This document shows positions 38,838-39,573 of a DNA stretch of 39,573 nt, in pieces; the first letter of the stretch is position 1, and each line of letters begins with the position of its first letter. Under the pieces are notes generated by a model that worked only from the letters and a program-made list of their open reading frames with translations, did not search any database and was not told the origin of the DNA. The position numbers and the translations under genes were made by a program. This DNA comes from an uncultured Clostridia bacterium (lineage in GTDB: Bacteria; Bacillota; Clostridia; TANB77; CAG-508): assembly GCA_947624195.1 (NCBI GenBank), contig CANQJH010000016.1, forward strand, positions 1 through 39,573, written 5' to 3'.

Positions 38838-38868
38838 GCGTGGCTGGACGCGAGGCCCAGCAGCACGC
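38838..38868. promoter_or_regulatory. GC-rich hairpin just downstream of the DGR variable gene
   Basis: Arms GCGTGGCTGG (38838-38847) and CCAGC-AG-CACGC (38857-38868): two 5-bp stems joined by a 2-base bulge, 9-base loop. It starts 21 bases after the variable gene's stop. In the Bordetella phage DGR a hairpin/cruciform just after VR is needed for target recognition, so this is a candidate equivalent. Confidence 0.65.
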
Positions 38869-38889
38869 AACTTTATCCGTTCCCAATTA

Positions 38890-39573
38890 TTACTTGCTAA
38901 CATTGTAGATATTCGAACCCTTTGATGTCTCTGTCAATTGGACTCCAGACTCCAGACAAACTACAGGACGCACGCCGCAGTAGCTGTAGTACACGTCGTA
39001 GGCGTCCACGAGGCCGCTATAGTAGACACGCATCAAGGCGTTCGTGTTGTCAGCGGAAGGCGAGGCCAACCAATATCCGTAGCAATTCTGTTCTATTGAT
39101 GTGTGTGGGAAAAATGTTTTATAAGTTGTTTCCAATTCTCCTTTTTGCTCACTTGTTAGACCACTTGTTGTTCCATTCACATATAGGTAAGTTGATGATG
39201 TTGAGCCGTGTTTAACATTGTATCCTGTTCCGCTTGTTTGTGGTTCAGGATCTATTGTTACAAGTCCTTTTGTATCTCCTTCCACTGCTTCATTCCATGC
39301 TTCACACCACATCTCTACAGTTGGTCCTCCAATTACGAAATCTATATATTCTTGCTTGTCTGCACTTGCTGCCGTTTTTATTCCATTCCACGATGCTGTA
39401 TTTAGCAAATGTGATGCTGCCATCGAATTATACTTTCCACTATTGCTATTTAAATTATATTGCGTGTGTTTTACCAATGTTAAAAAATTACTTGGGTCTG
39501 TTGGTAAATCCAAAAATTTTGTTGGATAATTTGGCCAATAAACATTATATTGATATGAACTAGATGCTTTAAA
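38890..39573 (-). CDS. DGR variable protein with C-terminal lectin fold (5' end beyond the window)
   Basis: The reading frame is open to the right edge, so the start is missing; 227 residues are present. The visible part matches the pilin-type DGR targets of gut Clostridia: IGGPTVEMWCEAWNEA, GYNVKHGS, then YGYWLASPSADNTN and the variable stretch ending CGVRPVVCLESGVQL. In that family the N-terminus is normally a prepilin-like secretion segment; that is expectation, not seen here. The last domain is the C-type-lectin fold that displays the variable residues. Only convergent RT remnant DNA and a hairpin follow the stop. Confidence 0.87.
   Translation of the reverse strand, partial: FKASSSYQYNVYWPNYPTKFLDLPTDPSNFLTLVKHTQYNLNSNSGKYNSMAASHLLNTASWNGIKTAASADKQEYIDFVIGGPTVEMWCEAWNEAVEGDTKGLVTIDPEPQTSGTGYNVKHGSTSSTYLYVNGTTSGLTSEQKGELETTYKTFFPHTSIEQNCYGYWLASPSADNTNALMRVYYSGLVDAYDVYYSYCGVRPVVCLESGVQLTETSKGSNIYNVSK
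38950..39075 (-). repeat. DGR variable repeat (VR)
   Basis: Between 38977 and 39051 nearly all putatively variable codons end in C or T: TAC, AGC, TAC, TAC, GAC, TAC, GCC, GAC, CTC, AGC, TAT, TAC, CGT, GCC, AAC, AAC, GAC, as expected if each derives from AAC/AAT in a template by adenine mutagenesis. Fixed codons (GTG, GGC, ATG, TTG) lie between them. The block GGCGTGCGTCCTGTAG (38961-38976) is the likely initiation-of-mutagenic-homing end. Base use is far richer in G and C than the neighbouring genes. Confidence 0.8.

Larger units (their letters stand above)
38162..38908 (+). pseudogene. DGR-type reverse transcriptase, internally deleted and frameshifted
   Basis: The only plus-strand gene. 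The N-terminal part is clear DGR/group-II-like RT: ERRIVSQGMFDKIVNHLVSRYIL, then DVNVASRKYLGTRKGL and FHNICK (to ~38550). The sequence then jumps to D-D-F-L-L-F-H (38551 onward, one frame over) and the normal RT C-terminus LNKKTRIYKNTNNFIFIGRNK, YAKYRTVNRR. About 90 codons are missing relative to the family, including the motif with the first catalytic Asp and the residues before DD. After RRYLYKS the codon is CGG; skipping its C gives G-I-V-P-I-N-S-L-V-D-S-M-I-C-Y-K, the expected RT tail. The gene converges on, and overlaps, the variable-protein gene. It cannot encode an active enzyme. Confidence 0.85.

Noticed and set aside
38941..38960. Short direct repeat TCTGGAG in the variable gene
   Set aside because: Two 7-base copies within coding sequence are expected by chance or from codon repetition and need no special explanation.

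Overview
The window is AT-rich DNA from a low-GC Gram-positive (Firmicutes/Clostridia-type, probably an uncultured gut lineage). The supports are strong AGGAG ribosome sites, AGA-dominated arginine codons, the hrcA-grpE-dnaK-dnaJ operon with CIRCE operators, the radA-disA pair, a class B sortase, a split transketolase, and a diversity-generating-retroelement (DGR) target of the type seen in gut Clostridia. Almost every gene is on the minus strand, so transcription mostly runs from high to low coordinates. I see no rRNA, tRNA, CRISPR array or intact transposon.

Layout. 1-6.0 kb: partial DUF378 membrane protein, galE, two-subunit transketolase, a metallophosphoesterase, tsaD and a site-2-type M50 protease. 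6.2-7.7 kb: an uncharacterised membrane protein and a zinc-ribbon/helical-repeat protein. 7.8-12.2 kb: a GT-C-like polytopic membrane protein behind lysS, then a class B sortase. 12.2-25.2 kb: recN, a membrane-anchored cyclophilin, disA, radA, a GH15 glucoamylase-like protein, a beta-CASP metallo-beta-lactamase nuclease, an uncharacterised coiled-coil protein and ftsK/spoIIIE. 25.3-25.5 kb: a MITE-like inverted-repeat element. 25.5-32.7 kb: the heat-shock operon and recG. 32.9-39.6 kb (accessory): a tandem-repeat DUF2628-like membrane protein, a large lectin/leucine-rich-repeat protein with a coupled small protein, and a degenerate DGR made of a deleted reverse transcriptase and a variable, pilin-type lectin gene cut by the window end.

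Main discovery. I read every minus- and plus-strand coding region for the codon CGG in frame and found only five. Four of them (recN, disA, the lectin/LRR gene, the reverse-transcriptase remnant) lie exactly where family homology requires a +1 shift: skipping the C makes the ribosome read GGN (Gly), the residue the family has there, and restores the full-length frame. Without the shift each would terminate within a few codons; in disA the next codon is TGA. The fifth is the second-last codon of tsaD, where a +1 shift would only change the tail. CGG therefore does not behave as a normal arginine codon here. Either it is an unassigned codon, or a recoding signal at which the ribosome moves +1 (or CGGN is read as a four-base Gly codon), or a highly patterned sequence error has occurred. 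RecN and DisA are core proteins, so parallel independent decay is unlikely.

Other notable points: tandem CIRCE-like operators around the hrcA promoter; a self-contained promoter-hairpin-terminator unit (candidate small RNA) between recG and hrcA; a recN promoter covered by a perfect 15-bp palindrome holding two SOS-box-like sites; and a hairpin that would bring a distant Shine-Dalgarno to the transketolase C-subunit start.
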